DNA from: Nemertoderma westbladi | Lineage: Eukaryota; Xenacoelomorpha; Nemertodermatida; Nemertodermatidae | Direction of reading: 5' to 3' | Assembly (NCBI GenBank): GCA_032718475.1 | Contig: JAUCBJ010001788.1 | Location: 1-25,508 of the forward strand | Length of the DNA stretch: 25,508 bases | Part shown: piece by piece, positions 23,201 through 25,508 of the stretch | Numbering within the stretch: the stretch's first letter is position 1 | Layout: every line of letters starts with the position of its first letter | Notes under the pieces: model-generated | What the model saw: the letters and a program-made list of their open reading frames with translations, nothing else | What the model was told of the DNA's origin: nothing | The model's database searches: none | Position numbers and translations under genes: made by a program

Positions 23201-25286
23201 AATCCAAGGAACACAAACTAGGTTGTCCAACTGAATCTTAATTTCAGTATTGCAGTTGTAAAAATTAAAATTACATTTTACATTGATTACTCTACTCTTA
23301 TATCAAGTTAATTTTTTGATGTATTTAAATATTACAGCTACAGGCGGCTTCTACTTGTTGAAGTATAGTGCAGTGATGTAAAAATGTAGTATAAGATTAT
23401 ATTTCGGGCCCAGGAATTTATCTGTCAGTCAGGCAGTCATGGTTTGAATAAAGGCCTGTGGCCGAAATATAATCTTATACCACAACATTTTTTACATCAC
23501 TGCATGGTCTGCTTCACTCTTTGTATTACAATAGTACAAATTGTATAGTGATTTATACAGCTCACCAGAAATTTATTTCATAACTAATTATACTGTAATT
23601 GTTTTATTTAAGACTTCCTGTCTATGAATCTATCATTTGTGAGAAACCCGTCCCACACTCTGGCCTATCTCTACCTGCCAGCTGTAATCGAGGTTGTGGC
23701 CGGGTGGTCTATATTTTGGATGGCTGGTTCTGCAACAAACGCACGTGCAAACATATCAATGTTAACTCTAATGGCGTTAGTTAATATCTAAATAATCATT
23801 GGATAATAATAATTACCGGTATTAAAAAGGCCAACTCAAATACTACAGTATTGTAGAACTCATTTGCTATCACACATGCGGATTTTCTTAGTGTGACAAC
23901 AGGCGATAACCAGAAATATATTCACTTGATTTAGATAGTCCCCCCATTCTTTATAAATTTGAGGATCCTTTTATAAGCTGATCTATTTCAAATTGTTGAA
24001 TTAAGATGCTTACTTCAGCAGATGTTTTCATCTGAAACAAACGAGTTGGTGCATCAAATAAAGCAATACCCATCGATAGGTTTTGGAAATTATGTGCTAA
24101 CTCTATTCTAGAGCACCTCGTTACTTATGTAAAATCGCGTTGAGCATGTGCAGAGCAGACCCTGCATAATATTTTGGTATATTTATTATCAATGAATCTT
24201 TTTCTTCATTAGTGAGAATCCAGCAAATACTGCCATATATATAGCAGCAGTGAGGGCTCCATTGCATCATAAAGAAGTAGCACATTTATAGAGATTCCAT
24301 CGATGAAACATGTTTATTGGTTTTTATGTATATTTAATTTAATTTAATTTAATTTCGTACATAGAAAATAAATCTAGTACAGTATAGTAGCAGTAGTAGC
24401 AGGCATAAATAAATAACCTCTGCAAAAGTTATATCACCAGAAGGGATGTCAGGGACTTCAATTTGCGACACGGGATGTGCTATTAACTGGAGGCGTTAGG
24501 TCATTGTTGAACAGTTTCCTGAAATCTGCCTTCCAACCTGCCAGGCATTTATCTGATGAATCAGCATCTTTGACCTTGGTGGATCAGAGCTTGCTGATTC
24601 AATGCCAGCCTTCTGCAGATTTCCTGCTATCATATGCGATATTTATAGCAACCAAATGCTCATTATGCGCCATTGACTGCTATTGCATGATGCTCAAGGC
24701 TGAAGAATGAAGATTCTTCATTGCAACTCCTTCACTTTGACCTTAACAGACTTTGCGTATCTGAATGGAACTATACTTGTATAAAACATACTAGTATAGT
24801 AACTATACTAGTATGTAGTACTACTGTATGTTTTTTATATCTCATTCATATAATAATAAAAATGGTCATTACAAATCTATTTAATAGATATATATACACA
24901 TTTGTTTTCTTAGTGTGAACCGAATTGTTAGTGCTGCTGTCCCAGCCCACAATCTGGGTCTGTTATCCATTACCATGATATATCTTCTCACCTGTCTGGG
25001 GTTTGGACTGGTCTCTATAGTGCTAATGGCTGCCTCGGATTACCTCAGATACACTGCATTAGCCAATAATCCATCCCCAGTAATCCCACAACGTGAACGG
25101 AGGTTAGCCTGGATCGAAGAGACTATAGAAGCAACATTTTATGCTGGAATCTGTGATATTTGGGTAGGTGTCGGTATTTGGTATTTTAGACATGGGGGAC
25201 TTTTCAAAATTCATGCCTCTCAGGGGAAAATGGAGACGATTGACATCCATTCCTATCAGGGAAAAATCGACGCAAATAATATATAG
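1769..25286 (+). CDS. Nine-exon Cys-loop-type pentameric ligand-gated ion channel with Cys-rich and mucin-like N-terminal regions
   Basis: Predicted join of 1769-2205, 5345-5668, 6456-6535, 7298-7416, 8887-9047, 9343-9440, 14817-14960, 23613-23775 and 24914-25286, giving 1899 nt and 632 residues. Seen: every intron is GT-AG, phases agree at all eight junctions and the total is a multiple of three. Domain order: signal peptide (1-22), domain with 16 cysteines (23-146), Thr/Pro-rich stalk (about 147-245), ligand-binding beta-sandwich (about 255-465) with W-N-D-P-R at 313-317 and Cys-loop C381-C395, then M1 (about 470-491), M2 (about 499-518), M3 (about 528-549), a short loop and M4 (about 580-600). 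Known of the family: five such subunits form a plasma-membrane ion channel opened by an extracellular ligand. Ligand and ion selectivity cannot be told. Introns total about 21.6 kb and are filled with transposons. The start codon is the least certain part. Confidence 0.88.
2395..3220 (-). pseudogene. LINE copy A reverse transcriptase, C-terminal remnant
   Basis: The minus strand encodes the F-A-D-D catalytic motif near 3150, then the thumb and connection region with W-A-A-L-N-R-L and R-L-F-R-A-A-V-V-P-V-L-L-Y-G (2763-3041), then a C-terminal block with R-L-R-F-A-G-H-C-F (2395-2727). The last two lie in different frames, so at least one frameshift is present near 2740. Nearly identical blocks occur at 9851-10700. 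Confidence 0.75.
3640..4046 (-). pseudogene. LINE copy A apurinic-type endonuclease, C-terminal part
   Basis: Two overlapping minus-strand frames (3640-3948 and 3864-4046) carry S-Q-I-D-H-I-L-F-R and, near 3780, I-D-H-C-L-I-V-A-K-V. These correspond to the conserved D-H-I-L and S-D-H motifs near the end of APE-type LINE endonucleases, which nick target DNA to prime reverse transcription. The frame change around 3900 and the split from the N-terminal half show that it is decayed. Confidence 0.7.
5137..5386 (+). other. Unassigned open frame just before exon 2, possible alternative terminal exon
   Basis: The + frame from about 5137 to a stop at 5384-5386 encodes a non-repetitive stretch with N-I-S, N-V-T and N-S-S glycosylation sequons. 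A possible acceptor (gttacag, ending 5136) would join exon 1 in frame, and the frame would then run out of frame through the start of exon 2 and stop, giving a secreted form without a channel. No donor in it has the phase needed to join exon 2. The first part resembles the LINE 5' region, so this may be chance. Confidence 0.25.
5345..5668 (+). CDS. Exon 2: Thr/Pro-rich mucin-like stalk
   Basis: Residues 146-253 plus two bases of codon 254. The acceptor is tttgcacag ending at 5344, and the donor gtgagt starts at 5669. The length is 324 nt, phase 2 on both sides, so skipping this exon would keep the frame. Almost the whole exon is Thr, Pro and Ile, with tandem variants of P-T-T-P-I-P-T-T. Such Thr/Pro tracts are typical of densely O-glycosylated, extended stalks. 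It ends S-L-K-P-F-D, leading into the ligand-binding domain. Gly/Val-rich and Cys/Trp-rich frames on the opposite strand are only complements of this repeat. Confidence 0.85.
5425..5580. repeat. Coding minisatellite in exon 2
   Basis: Variants of a unit of about 24-27 bp (such as cctacaacaacaccaaccac followed by acccata) are repeated about six times and encode the P-T-T-P-I-P-T-T repeat. Units differ by in-frame losses of an ACA codon and by C/T changes (Thr to Ile), so repeat number probably varies between individuals. Confidence 0.85.
5669..6030. other. Intron 2, 5' part: no recognisable element
   Basis: AT-rich intron sequence starting at the exon 2 donor. The only structure seen is a short ggtca tandem run at about 5726-5745. 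No coding potential or repeat family is recognised. Confidence 0.5.
6456..6535 (+). CDS. Exon 3: start of ligand-binding domain
   Basis: Residues 254-280 plus one base of codon 281. The acceptor is gttttacag ending at 6455, and the donor gtaagt starts at 6536. The text F-V-D-T-I-L-Q-T-N-Y and the following I-E-P-P resemble the N-terminal helix and the 'Y...irP' segment that precede strand beta-1 in Cys-loop receptors. N268-Y-S is a possible N-glycosylation site. The exon end and donor lie in a 33-bp tandem duplication (6525-6590), so a second copy of the donor sits 33 bp downstream. Confidence 0.85.
6525..6590. repeat. 33-bp tandem duplication across the exon 3 donor
   Basis: Bases 6525-6557 and 6558-6590 are near-identical: both start ggtggc, continue with aattgtaagttgttaataaa and differ by a C/T change and at the end. 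Each copy contains the complete donor. Using the second donor would add 33 nt without a stop codon. Confidence 0.9.
6962..7135 (+). mobile_element. tRNA-derived SINE
   Basis: A tRNA-like head carries a good Pol III box A (gttagctcagtt, near 6967) and a degenerate box B (gtagattggagcc, near 7006). It is followed by a conserved-looking body with ggggtcgataaaatgag and a cagttgaatgactggg segment. The head does not fold as an intact tRNA because box B is mutated. Related 'gtcgataaaat' bodies are known in invertebrate SINE superfamilies (from memory). It sits in intron 3 in the gene's orientation. Confidence 0.7.
7298..7416 (+). CDS. Exon 4: beta-strands 1-2 with loop-D W-N-D-P-R motif
   Basis: Residues 281-320. 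The acceptor is ttgtgtttag ending at 7297, and the donor gtaagt starts at 7417. The strand D-V-M-V-E-V-N-V-R-D-M-I, a turn, then D-Y-V-F-T-F-L-I-T-T-R-W-N-D-P-R matches the beta1-beta2 block and the W-x-D-x-R signature of the pentameric channel family. W313 is the conserved tryptophan. The 19-bp minisatellite starts about 25 bp after the donor. Confidence 0.92.
7442..8304. repeat. 19-bp minisatellite, about 45 near-identical units
   Basis: The unit ataacatagataaatagat is repeated head to tail with essentially no variation across about 860 bp, inside intron 4 and starting some 25 bp after the exon 4 donor. Because three units make 57 nt and the unit lacks stops on the minus strand, all minus frames are open and give a meaningless hydrophobic 19-residue repeat. 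Lack of divergence implies recent expansion or ongoing homogenisation. An assembly may have collapsed or extended the copy number. Confidence 0.98.
8405..8575. repeat. Degenerate tandem repeat of about 15-17 bp, 'ccctggacaattac' type
   Basis: Recurring variants of gacaattacaccc with cccctgg or cccccgg spacers (for example near 8430, 8492, 8505, 8521 and 8535) form an old, diverged tandem array of about ten units in intron 4. The open frames over it on both strands are by-products of the repeat. Confidence 0.7.
8576..8886. other. Intron 4, 3' part: nothing recognised
   Basis: AT-rich sequence leading to the exon 5 acceptor, with poly-T and A-rich tracts around 8785-8815. I see no gene or repeat family. 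Confidence 0.5.
8887..9047 (+). CDS. Exon 5: loop A and central beta-strands
   Basis: Residues 321-373 plus two bases of codon 374. The acceptor is tttcttcag ending at 8886, and the donor gttagg (9048) is weaker than consensus. It contains N325-T-S (a possible glycosylation site), D-L-W-I-V-V (W340 where the family has the loop-A W-x-P-D motif), then N-D-R followed by W-A-N-G-N-V, as in the strand-turn-strand before the Cys-loop. The usual Pro and Asp of W-x-P-D are both replaced by Val. Confidence 0.88.
9343..9440 (+). CDS. Exon 6: the Cys-loop
   Basis: Residues 374-406 plus one base of codon 407. The acceptor is tatttaag ending at 9342, and the donor gtaagt starts at 9441. It holds the family's defining motif: C381, thirteen residues, C395, with F-P-F-D in the second half. 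The spacing is exactly that of eukaryotic Cys-loop receptors. The common F-P-x-D-x-Q-x-C reads F-P-F-D-F-M-R-C, so Gln is replaced by Met. This short exon is the strongest evidence for the family assignment. Confidence 0.94.
9510..9812 (+). mobile_element. LINE family 2 fragment in inverted orientation
   Basis: The plus strand encodes W-D-A-L-N-G-L-S-R-I-W-K-S-H and V-P-V-L-L-Y-G-S-P-C-W, the same RT C-terminal block found on the minus strand at 10200-10390 and 2760-2900. It ends abruptly near 9812, where the minus-strand copy B begins. Frames break near 9700. It lies about 70 bp after exon 6. Confidence 0.85.
9813..11310 (-). mobile_element. LINE family 2, copy B (reverse transcriptase to 3' end)
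   Basis: Read on the minus strand, it contains most of an RT: R-K-G-R-G-T-M-E-P-I (near 11040), F-V-D-F-K-A-F-D-S-V (near 10950, catalytic Asp of motif A), G-V-L-Q-G-D-T-L-A-P (near 10780, motif B) and F-A-D-D (near 10640, motif C), then the thumb and C-terminal region ending near 9855. Frame changes near 10730 and 10390 break it. Upstream parts (endonuclease) are absent. The left 890 bp closely match copy A (2340-3230). Confidence 0.88.
9851..11300 (-). pseudogene. LINE copy B reverse transcriptase, frameshifted
   Basis: Three minus-strand frames (11300-10716, 11005-10391 and 10348-9851) together form one RT polypeptide. All three catalytic motif blocks are visible, so the enzyme was recently complete from fingers to C-terminus. 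At least two frameshifts are needed to link the frames, one just after the motif B region and one just before the thumb at about 10390, so no active protein is expected. Confidence 0.8.
11310..11510 (+). mobile_element. LINE family 2 C-terminal fragment in inverted orientation
   Basis: The plus strand encodes R-L-R-F-A-G-H-C-F and F-V-R-R-L-L-K-D-T-G-L-E-D-A, the same block that lies on the minus strand at 9915-10110. It is fused directly to the 5' break of copy B at about 11310. This makes a pair of inverted arms of roughly 190 bp separated by about 1.2 kb. Confidence 0.85.
11655..11985 (-). mobile_element. LINE family 2, 5' region fragment
   Basis: The sequence matches 4795-5115 of copy A in the same orientation (shared words include gtgggtgtcgcagt and cagctcatctgctgg, and the end near 11935-11985 matches 5080-5125). 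It is separated from the RT part of copy B by the inverted fragment and about 145 bp of other DNA, so the cluster is a mosaic, not a simple insertion. Confidence 0.75.
11986..14816. other. Intron 6, 3' part: no recognisable gene
   Basis: About 2.8 kb between the LINE mosaic and exon 7. Short open frames (such as 12184-12366) have no recognisable motif. The stretch at about 13080-13270 is richer in GC than its surroundings and could be the end of an unknown mobile element, and a ggttggctaggttgg-like simple motif occurs near 12950. At 14065-14140 there is weak similarity to the LINE 5' end near 5130-5170 (caggaccagatt and taagagggtct). Otherwise I see nothing. Confidence 0.4.
14817..14960 (+). 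CDS. Exon 7: post-Cys-loop strands and loop C region
   Basis: Residues 407-454 plus one base of codon 455. The acceptor is tattcctcag ending at 14816, and the donor is gtaatg at 14961. The text A-A-Y-W-S, then V-D-Q-F-Q-Y, corresponds to the 'L.W' and '..QF.l' strands between the Cys-loop and M1. N422-V-S is a possible glycosylation site. No vicinal Cys pair is present in the loop C region, so there is no nicotinic-alpha-type signature. The exon stands alone between introns of 5.4 and 8.7 kb. The open frame running past the donor to 15034 is intron read-through. Confidence 0.85.
14961..15525. other. Intron 7, 5' part: no gene; palindrome-rich ggtaccggt patch
   Basis: The exon 7 frame runs on to 15034 as intron read-through. 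At about 15165-15210 a GC-rich patch repeats ggtac, accggt and ggtaccgg words and can pair with itself. No coding potential is seen. The patch may be a mobile-element end. Confidence 0.4.
15525..15925 (-). pseudogene. LINE endonuclease fragment, distinct family
   Basis: The minus strand encodes N-C-R-S-L-N-K-N-L (near 15900), then F-D-L-L-T-F-T-E-T (near 15830), G-R-G-G-T-A-T-Y-I-R-N-H-L (near 15710) and I-G-T-I-Y-R-P (near 15600). These match, in order, the N-terminal half of APE-type endonucleases in CR1/L2/Rex-like LINEs ('N.rSL..K', 'ltETw', 'GGG.aiyvr', 'iYRpP'). At least one frameshift lies near 15750, and the catalytic C-terminal half is absent. Confidence 0.75.
15926..16315. other. 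Intron 7 segment between LINE endonuclease and Gypsy LTR
   Basis: AT-rich sequence that probably includes the start of the LINE second frame (upstream of the endonuclease on the minus strand), with a short direct repeat gaaagagagttat near 15922 and 15954. No intact coding region. Confidence 0.4.
16316..16534 (-). repeat. 3' LTR of the Gypsy element
   Basis: The right edge is set by a purine-rich tract on the minus strand just to its right (16535-16582), after which the minus strand begins TGTAG. The left edge is set by identity with the 5' LTR remnant, which stops exactly at 16316. On the minus strand it would be about 219 bp. Outside the 49 bp shared with the other end, nothing confirms its length. 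Confidence 0.5.
16523..17700 (-). pseudogene. Gypsy integrase, frameshifted
   Basis: The minus strand from about 17640 encodes a Cys-containing zinc-binding end (K-C-K-E-C-E) and A-A-D-F-F-D. The frame 17478-17059 encodes T-T-D-G-G-P-Q-F and P-E-S-N-G-Y-T-E, matching the D, D and E of the D-D-35-E catalytic core. The frame 17092-16523 carries the C-terminal domain (W-L-H-P-G-E-A-V). The breaks near 17480 and 17075 mean three frames are needed. At its end a 33-bp tandem duplication repeats C-K-L-E-G-R-G-H-S-V-D. Confidence 0.85.
16531..16598. repeat. 33-bp tandem duplication at the polypurine tract
   Basis: Two copies of ctacactatg followed by cccctyccctc and an agttt(g/a)caat end lie next to each other. 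On the minus strand each contains a G/A-rich run of the kind that primes plus-strand DNA synthesis, so the polypurine tract is doubled. Confidence 0.75.
17890..18491 (-). pseudogene. Gypsy reverse transcriptase, truncated and frameshifted
   Basis: Two overlapping minus-strand frames (18491-18192 and 18201-17890) cover the RT N-terminus: D-V-F-A-S-D-G-V-L-K, I-I-R-K-V-G, then V-V-P-K-K, R-I-T-I-D-Y-T-N-L-N and T-M-D-S-R-H-G-Y-W-Q-I, which holds the first catalytic Asp. The Y-x-D-D block and RNase H do not follow. The frame change near 18195 and the missing half show an inactive copy. Confidence 0.85.
18622..19968 (-). CDS. Gypsy gag-protease polyprotein, 448 residues
   Basis: One uninterrupted minus-strand frame. 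The first half is a capsid-like region (with W-E-I-R-W-D-D-Y and E-F-Y-M-A-L-Q). Near residues 275-310 come two zinc knuckles: C-H-S-C-G-R-I-H followed by K-C, and the canonical C-F-N-C-G-V-K-G-H-L-I-K-F-C (C-x2-C-x4-H-x4-C), which bind the element's RNA. Further on, L-A-D-T-G-A-K is the aspartic protease active site (D-T-G-A), near residue 370. The frame stops in the protease domain, which normally runs on into RT. It is intact while the pol region to its left is broken. Confidence 0.85.
   Translation of the reverse strand: MKTVLTFQKEINIRRSVLESRMVEPTPVTMVPAKPLKMDLPSLRCPADLTFADFDDWEIRWDDYTAGVRLADVTARAQCAQLRSAVDPEWRKLWSKGLIYVSDTDNNKAIVVKLRKYLREERHKMIERVTFSNRKQQPGDPITEFYMALQASDRACGYLTVCNMVDYHRSERIMTAFIAGLHESKIHQEILKTPMKDLTLAVVLATAKSIEASESVDNDLEHPSIKLSDAMSVVEIKDAIPATCASLRKSTYKTGVLQKRSGPDPLTRLKNDMVNCHSCGRIHDKDKCRAKDIECFNCGVKGHLIKFCKRPLKRKPHNLNVVQMGTVNTATPLNHLEETLDSRLITLRTMHADNPTHTGDMAWLADTGAKRDAISLDDLVDMGTGTNITLYPDEELLVGPDGQQLESHGKVKLTIQLGNKVYQNIAHVLENAKHPTPCSVTRDVRPLA
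20281..20297 (-). promoter_or_regulatory. Probable tRNA primer-binding site of the Gypsy element
   Basis: On the minus strand TGGCGCAGTATTTTATC begins immediately inside the 5' LTR remnant. TGG pairs with the CCA end of a tRNA. The tRNA species is not identified. Confidence 0.4.
20298..20346 (-). repeat. 5' LTR remnant of the Gypsy element
   Basis: These 49 bp match 16316-16364 with about one mismatch, in the same orientation. Directly to the left, the minus strand reads TGGCGCAGT, the usual TGG start of a tRNA primer-binding site. Similarity ends at 20346, so the outer (promoter) part of the LTR has been lost or replaced. Confidence 0.6.
20347..20704. other. Segment between Gypsy element and LINE: nothing recognised
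   Basis: AT-rich intron sequence. The word ctacattgta recurs near 20337 and 20368. No coding potential or repeat family is identified. Confidence 0.4.
20705..22285 (+). mobile_element. LINE retrotransposon, family 1, best-preserved copy
   Basis: The plus strand begins in the linker upstream of the RT domain (aaccaacaaccgaaaac, shared with 825-850 of the left-edge copy). It runs through RT and ends near 22282. The endonuclease is missing (5' truncation). It sits in intron 7 in the gene's orientation. The C-terminal block R-L-R-F-S-G-H-C-W is shared in type with family 2, so the two families are related. Confidence 0.88.
20864..22282 (+). pseudogene. LINE family 1 reverse transcriptase with one stop and an internal deletion
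   Basis: Two frames (20864-21481 and 21572-22282) are in the same phase and are separated only by TGA at 21479-21481. F-A-D-D (motif C) lies just after it near 21547, and G-V-L-Q-G-D-T-L-A-P (motif B) before it near 21390. N-Y-R-G-I (near 21265) is soon followed by Y-P-E-V-I-V-A-A-I, so the segment with motif A (A-F-D) is deleted near 21310. The C-terminal part carries V-D-D-F-Q-Y-L-G-S and F-L-Y-G-G-E-T-W. It is inactive but young. Confidence 0.85.
22300..22965 (-). pseudogene. LINE ORF1 (RNA-binding protein) fragments
   Basis: Minus-strand frames at 22964-22698 and 22598-22251 carry a coiled-coil-like region (K-L-D-R-I-E-D-T-L-N-K-L-H) and then L-Y-F-N-E-H-L-T-K, with R-N-G-N-L-T-A-R-V and S-H-A-D-I-K-L-L. 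This resembles the C-terminal region of ORF1 proteins of CR1/L2-like LINEs ('..NE.Lt....L', 'nG.i.vr', 'dl'). ORF1p packages element RNA. The frame breaks between the two parts, and the region abuts the plus-strand LINE. Confidence 0.6.
22966..23369. other. Intron 7 segment: nothing recognised
   Basis: AT-rich intron DNA between the LINE ORF1 remains and the inverted-repeat element. No motif, RNA or coding potential is seen. Confidence 0.4.
23370..23503. mobile_element. Small inverted-repeat element (MITE-like), about 134 bp
   Basis: The left arm gcagtgatgtaaaaatgtag continuing to atttcggg (23370-23408) is the reverse complement of the right arm (23461-23503), apart from a few bases. The arms of about 40 bp enclose about 52 bp of non-coding DNA. 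No clear target-site duplication is visible. It lies about 110 bp before the exon 8 acceptor and could fold into a strong hairpin in the transcript. Confidence 0.7.
23613..23775 (+). CDS. Exon 8: pre-M1, M1 and start of M2
   Basis: Residues 455-508 plus two bases of codon 509. The acceptor is ttttatttaag ending at 23612. A final beta-strand, M-N-L-S-F-V-R, is followed by M1 (Y-L-Y-L-P-A-V-I-E-V-V, then G-W-S-I-F-W), which matches the family's 'F.R...Y.P' and 'W..FW' signatures. After a short M1-M2 loop, M2 begins A-R-A-N-I-S. The donor gttagt (23776) is preferred over gttaat (23780) because only the former leaves phase 2 and joins in frame to the next exon. The upstream intron is 8.7 kb of transposons. 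Confidence 0.88.
23776..24429. other. Intron 8, 5' part: nothing recognised
   Basis: AT-rich sequence with a short aattt run near 24335-24352. No coding region or RNA gene is seen. Confidence 0.45.
24430..24700 (-). pseudogene. LINE linker fragment upstream of a reverse transcriptase
   Basis: The minus strand encodes G-W-K-A-D-F-R-K-L-F-N-N-D (near 24520), similar in type to G-K-W-K-N-H in the linker of the other LINEs, preceded by a weakly similar K-S-A-E-G-W segment. Stops interrupt it. It appears to be a fragment of a third LINE group in intron 8. Confidence 0.4.
24786..24816. repeat. Perfect 14-bp inverted repeat with a 3-nt loop
   Basis: acatactagtatag (24786-24799), loop taa, then ctatactagtatgt (24803-24816) pair perfectly. 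It lies about 100 bp upstream of the exon 9 acceptor, so in the pre-mRNA it could form a hairpin near the branch-point region. Confidence 0.9.
24914..25286 (+). CDS. Exon 9: end of M2, M3, short cytoplasmic loop, M4 and stop
   Basis: Residues 509-632 and TAG at 25284-25286. The acceptor is gttttcttag ending at 24913. It starts with the rest of M2 and the conserved Pro of the M2-M3 loop (P519), then M3 (about 528-549), a loop of only about 25-30 residues and M4 (about 580-600, ending G-I-W-Y-F). A polar C-terminal tail carries two related S-Q-G-K and Y-Q-G-K segments. The short M3-M4 loop resembles prokaryotic and simple animal members more than nicotinic subunits. An in-frame alternative acceptor at 24931 would delete six M2 residues and is unlikely. 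Confidence 0.88.
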
Positions 25287-25399
25287 TTGATTACTCCCGA
25301 AAATTTAAATGAAACCCTTTTTTTTATTTTATTGTTTTGGTTAGAATAACACGCCACTGTAACCTGCTCCTTTCCATTATTTGATAATTTAAAATTGAA

Positions 25400-25470
25400 A
25401 ATAAAAATAAAATAAATTAAATTAAAATCTGGTATCATTGTGCTTTTTATTATTAAAAATTGTTAATAAA
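25400..25470 (+). promoter_or_regulatory. Polyadenylation signals of the channel gene
   Basis: AATAAA occurs at 25400-25405 and again at 25465-25470, 114 and 179 bp after the stop codon. The surroundings are very A-rich, so individual signals are not certain, but position and spacing suit a short 3' UTR. Confidence 0.5.
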
Positions 25471-25508
25471 GATGTTGATAAAATGAAAAAATAAATAAAA
25501 AAATAAAA

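Noticed and set aside
23776-23790. Donor gttaat at 23780 instead of gttagt at 23776
   Set aside because: It gives phase 0 and leads to a stop codon six codons into exon 9.
24721-24918. Hydrophobic + strand frame in intron 8 as an extra membrane exon
   Set aside because: It is in a different phase from exon 9, includes the hairpin and the acceptor tract, and has no match to channel segments.

Overview
This is a eukaryotic, almost certainly animal, genomic window: AT-rich, intron-containing and full of retrotransposon remains, with no bacterial operon structure. The phylum cannot be fixed from sequence alone. An early-branching or other invertebrate (for example a sponge) fits the transposon types and the tRNA-derived SINE, but that is inference.

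The main result is one host gene on the + strand, spread over about 23.5 kb (1769-25286) in nine short exons that no single open reading frame reveals. Joining 1769-2205, 5345-5668, 6456-6535, 7298-7416, 8887-9047, 9343-9440, 14817-14960, 23613-23775 and 24914-25286 gives 1899 nt (632 codons plus TAG). All introns are GT-AG and every junction agrees in phase. The product is a pentameric ligand-gated ion channel (Cys-loop receptor superfamily). It has a W-N-D-P-R loop-D motif, a Cys-loop with exactly 13 residues between its cysteines and an F-P-F-D core, four membrane segments M1-M4 and a short M3-M4 loop. Its extracellular front end is unusual: a signal peptide, a domain with 16 cysteines in about 124 residues, and a Thr/Pro-rich mucin-like stalk, all placed before the ligand-binding fold.

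The rest is mostly repeats inside or beside this gene. Left edge: a deleted minus-strand LINE (1-1300). Intron 1: a second LINE family, minus strand, endonuclease plus C-terminal reverse transcriptase (2340-5135). Introns 2-3: a degraded LINE (about 6035-6735) and a tRNA-derived SINE (6962-7135). Intron 4: a near-perfect 19-bp minisatellite of about 45 units (7442-8304) and an older degenerate repeat. Intron 6: a scrambled LINE cluster in both orientations (9510-11985), then about 2.8 kb without recognisable features. Intron 7: a minus-strand Gypsy-type LTR retrotransposon (16316-20346) with one long gag-protease frame but broken pol, a plus-strand LINE (20705-22285), and flanking minus-strand ORF1 and endonuclease pieces that may be one older LINE split by these insertions. 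A small inverted-repeat element lies just before exon 8. Intron 8 holds a LINE fragment and a perfect hairpin.

The only apparently functional gene is the channel. The transposon ORFs are broken except for the gag-protease frame. Poly(A) signals follow the channel stop codon, so the window seems to contain the whole coding region, while the promoter and 5' UTR are not identified.
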